Notes: generated by a model not told the origin, from the sequence alone. Counted from the stretch's first letter, positions 19,893-29,610 are shown. The stretch: 64,000 nt of DNA from Microcystis wesenbergii NRERC-220 (GCF_032027425.1 NZ_JAVSJA010000001.1:3175501-3239500), one strand, 5' to 3'. Program-made: numbers and translations.

Positions 19893-20489
19893 TTATCCCC
19901 CTATTTCGGGGGATTTTTTTGTTTCAGAATCGATAGATTTCGCCGCTTCTAACCATGATTGTAAACCTTTTTTGGTCGGTGTTCCTTTAGGGGTAAAAGT
20001 CCATAAATCTCGTTTATGTTGCGGTCCGTAGCTGATATGAATCGGGCGATTAATTCCGTAAAAATAGAGAGAGTCAAAGGGTAATTTTTGGTTTAAAATC
20101 CAATCTATCAGGCGATCGCTAGTTAAGTCGATAATCCGAAAATCACAGGCTGCCCCCAATCGCTGACAATAATATTGACTTTTTTGATTAATTTCGTGGC
20201 CGCAATGTTGATCGCGACTGGGATCGATTCTCCCGTTTTTTAAGCCGGTGATCGGGTCTTTTTTTTGGAGAAGTTTTCTCAGATCATTAGAACAAAATCC
20301 ATAGGTTAATTGGAATCTTTCTCGACCAAAATTATCAATAATTGGATCGATAATAAAGTGAGCGAGATTCTGCCACGCGGTTATCGTTTCAGGATTTTTT
20401 GGATAGGGATCGATTTGGGATGCATACTTTTGATAGGTTTGGGAACAGGTAGATAATTCCTCTAGGGTTAAATATTTACCAATTAACAT
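19893..20489 (-). CDS. Putative M15A-like (hedgehog/D-Ala-D-Ala fold) peptidase
   Basis: 198 residues beginning MLIGKYLTLEELSTCSQTYQ. Possible zinc ligands of the M15/hedgehog fold appear in order: His in DQHCGHEINQ, Asp in RLGAACDFRI and His in RPIHISYGPQ. The tail WTFTPKGTPTKKGLQSWLEA is unfamiliar. No signal peptide is visible, so a cytoplasmic or phage-derived role is possible. The substrate is unknown. Assignment is by motif order only. Confidence 0.55.
   Translation of the reverse strand: MLIGKYLTLEELSTCSQTYQKYASQIDPYPKNPETITAWQNLAHFIIDPIIDNFGRERFQLTYGFCSNDLRKLLQKKDPITGLKNGRIDPSRDQHCGHEINQKSQYYCQRLGAACDFRIIDLTSDRLIDWILNQKLPFDSLYFYGINRPIHISYGPQHKRDLWTFTPKGTPTKKGLQSWLEAAKSIDSETKKSPEIGG
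19895..19920 (+). terminator. Rho-independent terminator of recA
   Basis: ATCCCCC / GGGGGAT stem with a 6-base loop, then six T. It overlaps the last codons of the convergent M15-like gene. Confidence 0.88.
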
Positions 20490-20496
20490 AATCAGT

Positions 20497-20613
20497 TATA
20501 GCGTTTTTCAGTCTGCTGAGGTACAAAAGTTATGGGTTTTAGGCAAAAGGCAAGAGGCAAAAGGCAAAAGGGAAGAAAAATAGGTGTACCTCACTAGCTT
20601 AGGAAACGCTATA
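20497..20613. mobile_element. 117-bp MITE with TATAGCGTTT ends
   Basis: Terminal inverted repeats TATAGCGTTT / AAACGCTATA flank about 95 bp of non-coding sequence that contains an AGGCAAA/AGGCAAG heptamer tandem. The left 100 bp recur almost identically from 45072, where insertion interrupted a gene and duplicated TA. It lies just upstream of the M15-like gene. Confidence 0.82.
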
Positions 20614-20748
20614 TTAGTTATTAGATGGTATTTTTCAGTTTATTAAACATCTCTAAAAATTATAAACTAATTATAACAAATCCTGTTTAAAAAGTATAGG
20701 GGAGTGGGTTTTTTGAGTAACGTACAGAAAACGGGTTTCTCGGAGAGA

Positions 20749-21245
20749 GTTGATTCATTGTAGGGTTGATTCATGAATCAACCCTACCCGTTGGGGGTTT
20801 TGGGGTTTTAGTTCAATTTCCCCACTTCCTAATTCCCTTAGAGGGTTTGATAAGCTTTCAGGGGGGCAATTTTAACGCTTTCGGGGACGAGGGGAAAGGT
20901 AGTTAATATATGGAGTTGATTCATTGTAGGGTTGATTCATGAATCAACCCTACCCGTTGGGGGTTTATGGGGTTTTAGTTCAATTTCCCCACTTCCTAAT
21001 TCCCCTACAGGGTTTGATAAGCTTTGAGGGGGGCAATTTTAACGCTTTCGGGGACGAGGGGAAAGGTAGTTAATATATGGAGTTGATTCATTGTAGGGTT
21101 AATTCATGAATCAACCCTACCCGTTGGGGGTTTTGGGGTTTTAGTTCAATTTCCCCACTTCCTAATTCCCCTACAGGGTTTGATAAGCTTTGAGGGTGGC
21201 AGTTTTGACGCTTTCGGGGACGAGGGGAAAGGTAGTTAATATATG
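20749..21245. repeat. Three tandem ~166-bp units, each a palindrome plus a copy of the methylase 3' end
   Basis: Units at 20749-20914, 20915-21081 and 21082-21245. Each contains GTTGATTCATTG, a 28-bp palindrome (half-site GTAGGGTTGATTCA; starts at 20760, 20926 and 21093), a G/T-rich spacer, and on the reverse strand the codons for FPLVPESVK...LKAYQTL-stop. Only the third unit is joined to the methylase gene. The two outer copies encode KIAPLKAYQTL in place of KTATLKAYQTL, so they are slightly diverged. The repeat probably arose by successive tandem duplication. Confidence 0.9.
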
Positions 21246-24200
21246 TTGAAATTCTGTTAAGGTTAATTCATACAAGTGGGCGACTATTGCATCTAATTTC
21301 GCTCTAATTGCCATTCTTTCTGCTTCTTCTGTTACTCCATTTTTATGGGAACCTATCCCCACTTCTTTCGCTAATTGCTCAAATTCTTCTGTAGTACAAA
21401 TCAATTTTGCTGCATTTTCTACTATCTCCTGAAAGTATTTATCTCCCTCTTTTAGTCGGGGGATAGGTAGCTGGTAGATGTAGAACATATTAATATTAGC
21501 AGATACTTTTTGTCTAGCACAAAAATCAATAATTAGTGAATTTAAAATTGCTTCTAAAAATATTAATTCGGTGTTAGACGAAATGTCTGAAGATACTAAA
21601 ATAGAATTGCCACAGAAAACATTTTTAGGAATTGTCCCTACTATTAATGTTCTAATATCAGTATTTCTAGCAATTGACCGAAATCCTAAACGATAGGTTT
21701 GATAGTCCAAGATTTGACCTTTATCGACTTCACCGCGTTTTAATAAAGCTTGTCTTGCTTCCTTTTCATCTAACCAGTATTTCGGTAAAGCATACCGATG
21801 GGTGAATTGATGAATCATTTTTCCTTCGTAGAGGGGTAGTCTTCCCTTTGCGGGTTCAGTTTTAAATAAATGACTATCATTAGTCATATCAAATTCGCGA
21901 GTTAACTTGAGATTCCATGTATCGGGAAGGGTTTCCCCTAGCAGGGGAAAACGAGACATTTTTTCAGCGATATGAATATCTATATCTTGTTTAAATTCCA
22001 TTACCGAGAGGGAATCGGGGGATAGTTTGCGGATTAAATCGACGCTAATTACTAAACTATCTTTATGGGGAAAACGTTGTAATTCCTCAACATCGTGACG
22101 CATAAACTCTACAGGAAAGGAAAGAGTTTGTTTATTTTTCTCAAAAGTTAAGATAGCAATCTTAAAACTTCTATGGACATTTTCAAAAATTTCTTTACGA
22201 TTTTCAAAACAAAATAATCCTGTCACGTTTGTCTGAGAAAATAACATTTCCCGCAGTTGCTTGGTTCCTAAATCGGTATAAATTCCACTGGGAATAACTA
22301 TTCCACATTCTCCCTGGGGATGGAGAAGATTAAAACATTGTTCAACAAAAAGCTTATAGAGATTAATATCCGTCCCTTGCTTTTTACCATTGACAATAGA
22401 GATTTGATTTTTATATTGTTCCGAGGAACGAAAATAGAGACTAACGTGGGGGTATTGACTTTGATATTCTAACCATGCTTGAGCGATTTCGGGATTAGTT
22501 AACAGTTTTTTTTGTTCCTTTTCAAACGTCTTGATGTCCATTTTATTTTTAGTCACCAAGTCGCTATGCTGAGAAAAAAATTCTTTCGCTTGCGGTTTAA
22601 AGACTTCCCAAGGGGGATTGGTGATAATCACATCAAAACCACCTTTTTCTGTAATCAGTTTATCGAAGTGATAACCCCAGTGAAAGGGTTTCAGGGACTG
22701 CATATCAGAGAGAGTTAATAAACGTTTCTTTGCTTTTCCCGTTAATTGTGCGGATTCGTACTTAATTGACAACTTACCGCTAAACTCATCTAAGAGAATT
22801 TGGTTTAATTTCTGCACCGATTCGCGGTTGACATCCTCGATGTGATTGCGTAACATCTGGAGACGGTTTTCTTGGGGGGTTCCCTCTACTTCTCCCAACC
22901 GAAAAGCGTGTTCTTTGTATAATTCAATACTGCGGTTTTTTTCCGCGAGAATTGTCTGATAATTTTGCGCGGTGAGGGTTTGCAGAATGTTTTCCTCTCC
23001 CATGAGATTAAAACTTTTTTCGTCCACGCGAATTAAACCGATGAGGGAATTTCCCGACATGATATTAAAATCAATATTCGGTAAGGGTTCCAATTCTGTC
23101 ACCGATTGTGCGGCAGCAACTAAAGCGAGAAATAAACGCAGTTTCGCGATTTCCGTTGCTTCCTCCATGATATCGACACCATAGAGATTATCGGAAATAA
23201 TTCTTTTTTTGATGTAATATCCGAGAGAGGGATGGGATTTTCTTACCTCTGTTAACCACTGTTTTAATTTACTGTCTCCCCGTAGTTCAATTGTCCCAAT
23301 CACCGCGCTATAAATTCCGATTAATGTCTTCATCGCAGCCACTAAAAAAGCACCGGAACCACAGGCAGGGTCTAAAATAGAAAGCTGGGGAAGAATATCT
23401 TCAATCAGAAGCTGACAGAGGGGAGAATCGAGATTAATTAGTAGTTCAGAAATACTGGCAAATTGTTTGCGGGGATAATGTTGATTACTTCTCTCGACAA
23501 TCCATTTATTAATCGTCCTATCACAGAGATATTCGGTAATCTCCGGACGGGTATAGTAAGCACCGAAAGCTTTTTGGTTGATATACTTTTCAAAGATATA
23601 TCCCAAAACATCGGGGTTAATTTCGTCATCGCTTCCCCCCGGAGTGTCGTCAAGATTCCAGGAGTAACGGGAGAATAAATCGAGGATATTCTCAAATGCT
23701 TGGTCATCAATACAAATGTTTTGATAAAGATTTTCGAGGGGATGTTGGAGAAATAATCCTCCGTTAAGATATTTGACTTTTCCCACCAATGCAGTTACTG
23801 TCTCATCTCGTTGGGATTCCGGTTTAGCGAATGCTTGGAAAAAGAGGGTTTGCAGAAACTGACGATAAAATAAATTTTTCCCGCGTCGTTGACTTGCTTG
23901 TAATTGGTTTTGCAGATAGTTGAAGTCGTTATCGATAAATCCCTTGCGCTGCAGGAAATAGACGAACATTAAACGATTGAGAATAACGGAAGTGTACCAT
24001 TTTCGATCGCTTTCTCGATCGATTCCTTGGATAAAGGGGAGGAACTGTAAATGCTCTCGCTGAAATTCCTGATAAAATTTCTTGGTAATCTTTTCGATAT
24101 CGAAACCTTTTTGTAAGCGATGGGCCACCTCCACCACGGAGGGTTCCCCATCTTCAAAATCGGTGATATCGAGGACTAATTCCGCTAGTTTACCGAGAAA

Positions 24201-24575
24201 TAAATCTCCCGGTTGTCCTTTTATATAAAGATGGTCACGGATATAACTTTTACTTCCCTCTCTTTTTACCCAGTACCATAAACTGCGCGTCCGTCCCCCA
24301 TCGACGAAAATTAGCAGATTTTCGGCAATTCTTTCGATAACTTGCTGGTGAATGTCCCGACGAAGTTTCGCATCGGGTATATCGGTAGTTGTCACCTCTA
24401 ATACTGCTACTCCGGACACCTCCGCAATTCGTTGACAGGGATATTCTTGATTGTCAACGGTGATACTAACAGTTTTTTTTGCGCGAGGATGAGACCATCC
24501 CAATTCCTCGATAAACAGTTCCCCAAATTGGAAGTTAGATAATAAGTCACGAGTCCGGGAGAAGTTGAGGGACAT
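21171..24575 (-). CDS. Eco57I-class adenine-specific DNA methyltransferase of a two-gene system
   Basis: 1134 residues. The N-terminal domain (1-330) contains no clear PD-(D/E)XK nuclease. The Eco57I-type methylase core follows: GAYYTRPEITEYL (338-350), SAM-binding DPACGSGAF (402-410), NLYGVDIMEEATEIAKLRL, and the catalytic NPPW (653-656) that marks N6-adenine methylation. The C-terminal part (about 800-1134: GFRSIARNTDIRTLIVGTIP, VSANINMFYIYQLPIPRL) looks like a target-recognition domain. The architecture recalls PglX of BREX and DrmMI of DISARM. The upstream gene on the same strand is a PLD-SNF2 helicase that could supply the nuclease. The last 25 codons are repeated twice more downstream. 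Confidence 0.9.
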   Translation of the reverse strand: MSLNFSRTRDLLSNFQFGELFIEELGWSHPRAKKTVSITVDNQEYPCQRIAEVSGVAVLEVTTTDIPDAKLRRDIHQQVIERIAENLLIFVDGGRTRSLWYWVKREGSKSYIRDHLYIKGQPGDLFLGKLAELVLDITDFEDGEPSVVEVAHRLQKGFDIEKITKKFYQEFQREHLQFLPFIQGIDRESDRKWYTSVILNRLMFVYFLQRKGFIDNDFNYLQNQLQASQRRGKNLFYRQFLQTLFFQAFAKPESQRDETVTALVGKVKYLNGGLFLQHPLENLYQNICIDDQAFENILDLFSRYSWNLDDTPGGSDDEINPDVLGYIFEKYINQKAFGAYYTRPEITEYLCDRTINKWIVERSNQHYPRKQFASISELLINLDSPLCQLLIEDILPQLSILDPACGSGAFLVAAMKTLIGIYSAVIGTIELRGDSKLKQWLTEVRKSHPSLGYYIKKRIISDNLYGVDIMEEATEIAKLRLFLALVAAAQSVTELEPLPNIDFNIMSGNSLIGLIRVDEKSFNLMGEENILQTLTAQNYQTILAEKNRSIELYKEHAFRLGEVEGTPQENRLQMLRNHIEDVNRESVQKLNQILLDEFSGKLSIKYESAQLTGKAKKRLLTLSDMQSLKPFHWGYHFDKLITEKGGFDVIITNPPWEVFKPQAKEFFSQHSDLVTKNKMDIKTFEKEQKKLLTNPEIAQAWLEYQSQYPHVSLYFRSSEQYKNQISIVNGKKQGTDINLYKLFVEQCFNLLHPQGECGIVIPSGIYTDLGTKQLREMLFSQTNVTGLFCFENRKEIFENVHRSFKIAILTFEKNKQTLSFPVEFMRHDVEELQRFPHKDSLVISVDLIRKLSPDSLSVMEFKQDIDIHIAEKMSRFPLLGETLPDTWNLKLTREFDMTNDSHLFKTEPAKGRLPLYEGKMIHQFTHRYALPKYWLDEKEARQALLKRGEVDKGQILDYQTYRLGFRSIARNTDIRTLIVGTIPKNVFCGNSILVSSDISSNTELIFLEAILNSLIIDFCARQKVSANINMFYIYQLPIPRLKEGDKYFQEIVENAAKLICTTEEFEQLAKEVGIGSHKNGVTEEAERMAIRAKLDAIVAHLYELTLTEFQHILTTFPLVPESVKTATLKAYQTL

Positions 24576-24639
24576 ATTAGACCTCTTGGAAAAATTAAAA
24601 ATTGTTGTTAGGGTTAGGAGTCAGTTATCAGTTATCAGT

Positions 24640-24730
24640 TAAGTAGGTAAGCGTTAAAAATTATCAGACACCCCCCTTATCAAGGGTAGGGTTGATTCAT
24701 GAATCAACCCTACCTTATTCAAGGTAGAAC
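24640..24730. repeat. MITE-like repeat with palindrome, copy 5
   Basis: Repeats the 6657-6740 element: AGTAGGTAAGCGTTAAAAAT..., then the palindrome (24686-24713, half-site GTAGGGTTGATTCA). It lies in the 251-bp gap between the helicase and methylase genes. Nearby at 24802-24827 is a variant palindrome (half-site GTAGCTTGATTCA) whose last base is the first base of the reverse-strand helicase stop codon. Confidence 0.85.
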
Positions 24731-24826
24731 CTTGGAACGAGATAAGGGAGGATCTCCCTCCTTTTCCCGATGGGTTACACAAGAGGATAACATCGTGCTT
24801 TGTAGCTTGATTCATGAATCAAGCTA

Positions 24827-27800
24827 CTATGGTTGAAATAGACCCAAGGAACAAATAATCTGAGGTTCTTGGGTGGATTCTTGTGGGTGAACAATACAGA
24901 GACGGTCATCTTGATATAAAGATACCAGTAAATCTGCCAATTGTTGGTCACTGATGCCGGTTCTTAAACAACGATTTAAGCGATCGAGAGCCGACTGTCT
25001 AAGGGGATAATGATACAATTGGTCGAGAGCCTTGCATAAATCCTCATGAGCAAATAGATCATCCTTACTATCTTGAGAATACCTTTTTAAGCGCTCGTAT
25101 GTCTTAAATTTTGCTCCCGTCAATCGTCCCAATTTAGATCCGGAGTTGTTTTCCTCCTCCGCGATTAATTCTGTACCTTTTTGTACTAACTGATGGTGTT
25201 GGGGATGGGGGGGAATGGCCGGGGTTTGGGGATGACAGGCAGCGGACCGTAAAATAGTTAATTGGGATTGAGTCACACTATTTCCCTGCTTATCAATCCA
25301 TGCTAAAGCATCATTCCCCCCGGCAGTTTTTAGATAAACCATGACTCCCTCCGGATGGGTTGCTGTCCCACTATGGCAACGGGTAGAATAAACCACCGGC
25401 GGCAGAGTCTCTATGGTATGTTTTAAACTAGGGTCAACTTCGATCGCATTTTTCCAAATTTGATACGCTTCCGAGGTTAAATCCACTTCTTGATCCTCCT
25501 CTTCATCGATAACCTCAGATTTTTCATGATACAGATTCAATAAAGTCTGGTTATCCATCTCCTCCTCAAAAAATATCTCATCGGTCCCCACCACGTCCGC
25601 ATTCTCTCGCAGTCTTTGAGATAGTCTCGTCCGCAGTTTAATAATTCTCTCCACTCCCTCCGCAGGTAAAAAGGAATAACAGAGAATCTGACTTGCTTTT
25701 TGACCGATTCTATCTACCCTTCCGGCCCGTTGAATCAGGCGAATAATTGCCCAGGGTAGGTCATAATTAACGATAATGGCACAATCCTGTAAATTTAACC
25801 CTTCACTCAAGATATCCGTCGCAACCAAGACTCGTATTTCTTCCCCCACTTGCTGAGAATTACTGCGGGGACTAAAACGATGGACAATTTCCGCAGGATT
25901 AGCAGAGTTTCCCGTCACTCCCGCAATCTTATCCACTCCCCGATTTTGCAACTGAGTGACTAAATAACTGACTGTATCGGCAAATTGGCTAAAAATTAAC
26001 ACCTTTTCTCTGGGATGATTCTCCTCTAACAGCTGCCATAACTTCTCTAGCTTTTCGTCGGTCTCCGGCTGCCAGGTCCCACAGGTTTGCAACAATGCTA
26101 TTAAAGCCAAGGCATCGGATTTTAGGTCTTTTTTCAATGCGGGTTTAAACACCTCGGGGTTAATCCACTGAAAGCGCTTGCGATAATCACCGCTATACTT
26201 TTGATACACTTGTTCGGCTCTTTTTTGATACTCTTTTTCTAACCCGGTTATCCCCCCAGTCTCCTCGGTTTCTATACTTTCATCTTCTCCCTGAGTGACT
26301 AAATCCTCATCCAGATAACGAGTGTCTAACAAAGCTGGATCCTGACTCCCGATGGGAAGGGGTAAATTCTTGGCCATGGCATGAAGGAAAATATAGTTAC
26401 GGAGAATATGACGGTCAAGGGATTGCAGGAAAGCATACCCTCCACTCTCCAAACGTTTAAATAAATTCGTCCGACAAAAACCCATTAATCTTTTACCCGC
26501 ACGGGATAGACTTTTTAAGATGGTTTCTTCCTCTCCTGTCCCTTTGCATCCTTTAATTAGATAATTTCCCAATCCGTAACGGGGTAACTTCAATCCGTTG
26601 AGAGTTATCACCACTGCTTCCGAATATAAACGCGCATAAACCGAGTCTTGTAGGTCAAACTTGATTGTCTTTAGTTGTCGTTGGGGAAGATAAACCCTCG
26701 ACCCATCAGCAAATTTTAGATACCGACGACCCTGTTCGTCTTCTGTAGCATAATTATTTTTAATAAAACCGCGAGTCCGTCTAATCATATAGAGACGCAT
26801 TAAGTCTCTCCAGTCGTCGGGAGAGTCACTTTTTTCAAAGGCTGCTAGGGACCTGACCGGAGATTGGTATCTGCGATTAAATTCGATTTCTCCTCCCAGA
26901 GATTCTAGTAGTCTTTCGGGACGAATTCCGAGATTAGTATCCTCTTGAATGAATAAACGCAGTTGATTGGACAGGTCAAGATAGTTTTTATTGTAGGGAG
27001 TCGCAGTCAAGAGAATACAGCGACTTTCATTGGTGTTAATGTACTCCTGTATTACCCGATAACGTTTACCCTCCCGATTACGCAGGTTATGACTTTCATC
27101 GATAATTACTACCCGATAGCGCCGCAGATTGGGTAATTCCTGCATAACCTGACTTAAGGGGATAATTTTCGCTCTTAATTTGTATTTATAGCTGTAATCC
27201 TCCCACATGGTTAGGAGATTTTTCGGACAAATAATTAAGATTTCTAAATCGTAGTCTTCCTGCAAAATATATGCTAGAATGGAAGCGATGCGCGTTTTTC
27301 CTAACCCCACCACGTCGCCAATTAAGACCCCACCGCGTCTTTGCACATAACGAGCGGCAATTTTAATGGCCGATTTCTGAAAATCTAGTAAGTCTTGGTC
27401 AAACTGTCGGGGAATTTTGTATTCCGCTAAACCGGCCCTGGCTTCAAAGGAAAGATGGTAGGCTATTTTTAAATAGATATGATAGGGGGGAATAAGACTT
27501 TCCCGGGCCCAACTTTCGTTAATCACATTGACAATATCCGAGGATATATCCCAACACCAAGCATCCAACCAACGATCATTAAACCACTTTTGTAATTTGG
27601 CACAAGCATCGTGGTCAAGGACATCAATATTTAATTCTCCCTGCTGTTGTAATCCCGCAAAAGTTAGATTACTACTACCCAAAAATCCCACCGTTGGGTT
27701 ATTGACATCCTGTCGATGAATAAGGTATAATTTAGCATGGAGATTATAGCCCAAAAATAAGCGAATTACTAACTTACCCGATTGAATTTGTTTTCCCAAC

Positions 27801-28153
27801 CGTTGCAAAGCTGCCTGATCTCGATTGCTAGGATTCCCCCAAGTTAATTGTTGGCAAAAATCCTGAACAATTTGTTTTCTTAAACGAGCAGAAGTAGCCT
27901 TATCTATATCATTTGAGCGCTTCAATAAAGACAGGGATTGCTGTAGTAATTCCTGGGGTGCTTGCTGCATACCAATCAGCAGACGACAACAGGACAAATC
28001 ACCACCGAGAAAGTGATCAATATAGGTATCAATGGACTGCCAACCGCGCAAATTAAAATAACCCACGCAAAAATCAGCGCGTTGGGCCAACAATAAACTT
28101 TCGCGTAAAATTGGCAATAAATGGGACTCAATATTATCAATAATACGCGGCAT
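24827..28153 (-). CDS. PLD-nuclease/SNF2-helicase fusion, candidate restriction or defence effector
   Basis: 1108 residues. The N-terminal domain carries one phospholipase D-type HKD motif (HAKLYLIHR, 139-147, with GSSNLTFAGL at 159-168), probably acting as a dimeric nuclease. A complete superfamily 2 helicase of SNF2/RapA type follows: GDVVGLGKT (279-287), IIDESHNLRN (351-360), LLTATPYN, and after an insertion, ATDILSEGLNLQDC with LIQRAGRVDRIGQ. The C-terminal 280 residues are unassigned. The gene order (helicase then adenine methylase) and domain content resemble pieces of DISARM (DrmD, DrmC, DrmMI), but drmA and drmB are absent. It probably cleaves or clears unmodified DNA. Confidence 0.9.
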   Translation of the reverse strand: MPRIIDNIESHLLPILRESLLLAQRADFCVGYFNLRGWQSIDTYIDHFLGGDLSCCRLLIGMQQAPQELLQQSLSLLKRSNDIDKATSARLRKQIVQDFCQQLTWGNPSNRDQAALQRLGKQIQSGKLVIRLFLGYNLHAKLYLIHRQDVNNPTVGFLGSSNLTFAGLQQQGELNIDVLDHDACAKLQKWFNDRWLDAWCWDISSDIVNVINESWARESLIPPYHIYLKIAYHLSFEARAGLAEYKIPRQFDQDLLDFQKSAIKIAARYVQRRGGVLIGDVVGLGKTRIASILAYILQEDYDLEILIICPKNLLTMWEDYSYKYKLRAKIIPLSQVMQELPNLRRYRVVIIDESHNLRNREGKRYRVIQEYINTNESRCILLTATPYNKNYLDLSNQLRLFIQEDTNLGIRPERLLESLGGEIEFNRRYQSPVRSLAAFEKSDSPDDWRDLMRLYMIRRTRGFIKNNYATEDEQGRRYLKFADGSRVYLPQRQLKTIKFDLQDSVYARLYSEAVVITLNGLKLPRYGLGNYLIKGCKGTGEEETILKSLSRAGKRLMGFCRTNLFKRLESGGYAFLQSLDRHILRNYIFLHAMAKNLPLPIGSQDPALLDTRYLDEDLVTQGEDESIETEETGGITGLEKEYQKRAEQVYQKYSGDYRKRFQWINPEVFKPALKKDLKSDALALIALLQTCGTWQPETDEKLEKLWQLLEENHPREKVLIFSQFADTVSYLVTQLQNRGVDKIAGVTGNSANPAEIVHRFSPRSNSQQVGEEIRVLVATDILSEGLNLQDCAIIVNYDLPWAIIRLIQRAGRVDRIGQKASQILCYSFLPAEGVERIIKLRTRLSQRLRENADVVGTDEIFFEEEMDNQTLLNLYHEKSEVIDEEEDQEVDLTSEAYQIWKNAIEVDPSLKHTIETLPPVVYSTRCHSGTATHPEGVMVYLKTAGGNDALAWIDKQGNSVTQSQLTILRSAACHPQTPAIPPHPQHHQLVQKGTELIAEEENNSGSKLGRLTGAKFKTYERLKRYSQDSKDDLFAHEDLCKALDQLYHYPLRQSALDRLNRCLRTGISDQQLADLLVSLYQDDRLCIVHPQESTQEPQIICSLGLFQP

Positions 28154-28191
28154 ATTTTTATAAAAAGATTAAGTTAATATAAGGCTTTTCT

Positions 28192-28239
28192 AACTGATAA
28201 CTGATAACTGATAACTGATAACTGATAACTGATAACTGA
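28192..28239. repeat. Heptanucleotide tandem repeat AACTGAT x6
   Basis: Six exact AACTGAT units plus a partial one, between the helicase and aldehyde dehydrogenase genes. Short versions (ATCAGTT) recur near 24620, 50270, 51300 and 54680. A typical cyanobacterial STRR. Confidence 0.9.
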
Positions 28240-28245
28240 ATTTAC

Positions 28246-29610
28246 TTACTTAATCCAAATAGTTTTAACGTTGACAAATTCGCGAATACCTTCCACACTT
28301 AATTCCCGTCCAAAACCGGAACGTTTAATCCCCCCAAAGGGTAAACGAGGATCGGATTTAACCATACCGTTAATAAACACACAACCGGCCTCAATTTCGG
28401 TAATTAAACGCTCAATTTCTGCGGGGTTATTCGTCCAAGCACTAGAACCCAAACCAAAGGGACTATCATTAGCTAAAGCGATCGCTTCCTCGATATTTTT
28501 GACTCGAAATAGTAAAGCCACCGGTCCAAAAAATTCCTCTTTTTCCCCCGGAGAACCAGCAGGAATATCGGTTAAAATCGTTGGTAGATAGAAGTTACCT
28601 TTTCCCTCTAAACGTTGACCCCCCACAAGGACTTTACCACCCATAGCGACGGTTTTTTCCACTTGAGCGGCAATTTCCGAGACGATCGATGCCGTGGCCA
28701 AAGGACCAATATCAACAGTTTCATCGAGGGGATCACCAACTTTTAAAGCTTGGAATTTGGCCACTAATAACTGTTCAAATTGATCGGCGACAGTTTCCAT
28801 AACAATAAACCGTTTAGCGGCGATACAAGTCTGACCATTATTTAACAATCTTGCCGTCACTGCCGTAGCCGCTGCCACCTCGATATCGGCAGTATCTAAA
28901 ACGATAAAAGGATCACTACCTCCCAACTCCAAAACCACTTTTTTGATCTGTTTTCCTGCGGCGGCTGCTAAACTGATCCCCGCCGGTTCACTACCAGTTA
29001 AAGTGGCGGCTTTTACCCGTTCATCGTTAATTAAATCACTAACGCGATCGGCCCCGATCAAAAGAGTTTGAAAAGTGCCATCGGGAAAACCGGCTTCTAA
29101 TAAAATTCTTTCCACCGCTAAAGCTGATTGGGGAACATTAGAAGCGTGTTTGAGTAGGCCGACATTTCCCGCCATTAAAGCGGGAGCAGCAAAGCGAAAT
29201 ACTTGCCATAAGGGGAAATTCCAGGGCATAACCGCTAAAATTACCCCTAAAGGTTGATAACGGACAAAACTGCGACTAGCATCGGTGGCAATCAGCACAT
29301 CTTCCAGATAACCGGCGGCATTATCGGCATAAAAACGACAAACCAAGGCACATTTGAGAACTTCTGCGATCGCTGACTTGATCGGTTTCCCCATTTCTAA
29401 AGTCATGGTTGTAGCCAATGCTACTTGATCCCGTTCCAAAATATCCGCCGCTTGCCGTAACCACTGTCCCCGTTGACTGATGGCGGTGTGGCGATACTGC
29501 TGAAAAGTTGCCTCAGCTAGGGCCAATTTCGTCGCCAATTCCTCCGAGGTTAGAGGGGTAAAAGTCTTGAGAATTTCTCCCGTGGCAGGGTTAACTGAAG
29601 CGATACCCAT
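28246..29610 (-). CDS. gabD: Succinate-semialdehyde dehydrogenase (NAD(P)-dependent)
   Basis: 454-residue aldehyde dehydrogenase beginning MGIASVNPATGEILKTFTPL. The catalytic Cys is in NNGQTCIAAKRFIV, the general base Glu in VVLELGGSDPFIVL and the cofactor loop in TLTGSEPAGIS. Cyanobacterial homologues oxidise succinic semialdehyde to succinate and close the TCA cycle with 2-oxoglutarate decarboxylase or the GABA shunt. It is 24 bp downstream of pdxA in the same direction and may be cotranscribed. Substrate assignment is by family resemblance. Confidence 0.88.
   Translation of the reverse strand: MGIASVNPATGEILKTFTPLTSEELATKLALAEATFQQYRHTAISQRGQWLRQAADILERDQVALATTMTLEMGKPIKSAIAEVLKCALVCRFYADNAAGYLEDVLIATDASRSFVRYQPLGVILAVMPWNFPLWQVFRFAAPALMAGNVGLLKHASNVPQSALAVERILLEAGFPDGTFQTLLIGADRVSDLINDERVKAATLTGSEPAGISLAAAAGKQIKKVVLELGGSDPFIVLDTADIEVAAATAVTARLLNNGQTCIAAKRFIVMETVADQFEQLLVAKFQALKVGDPLDETVDIGPLATASIVSEIAAQVEKTVAMGGKVLVGGQRLEGKGNFYLPTILTDIPAGSPGEKEEFFGPVALLFRVKNIEEAIALANDSPFGLGSSAWTNNPAEIERLITEIEAGCVFINGMVKSDPRLPFGGIKRSGFGRELSVEGIREFVNVKTIWIK

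Noticed and set aside
28192-28239. Possible CRISPR array
   Set aside because: Seven-base direct repeats without spacers; the 144-bp and 166-bp repeats elsewhere are also contiguous and coding or duplicated.
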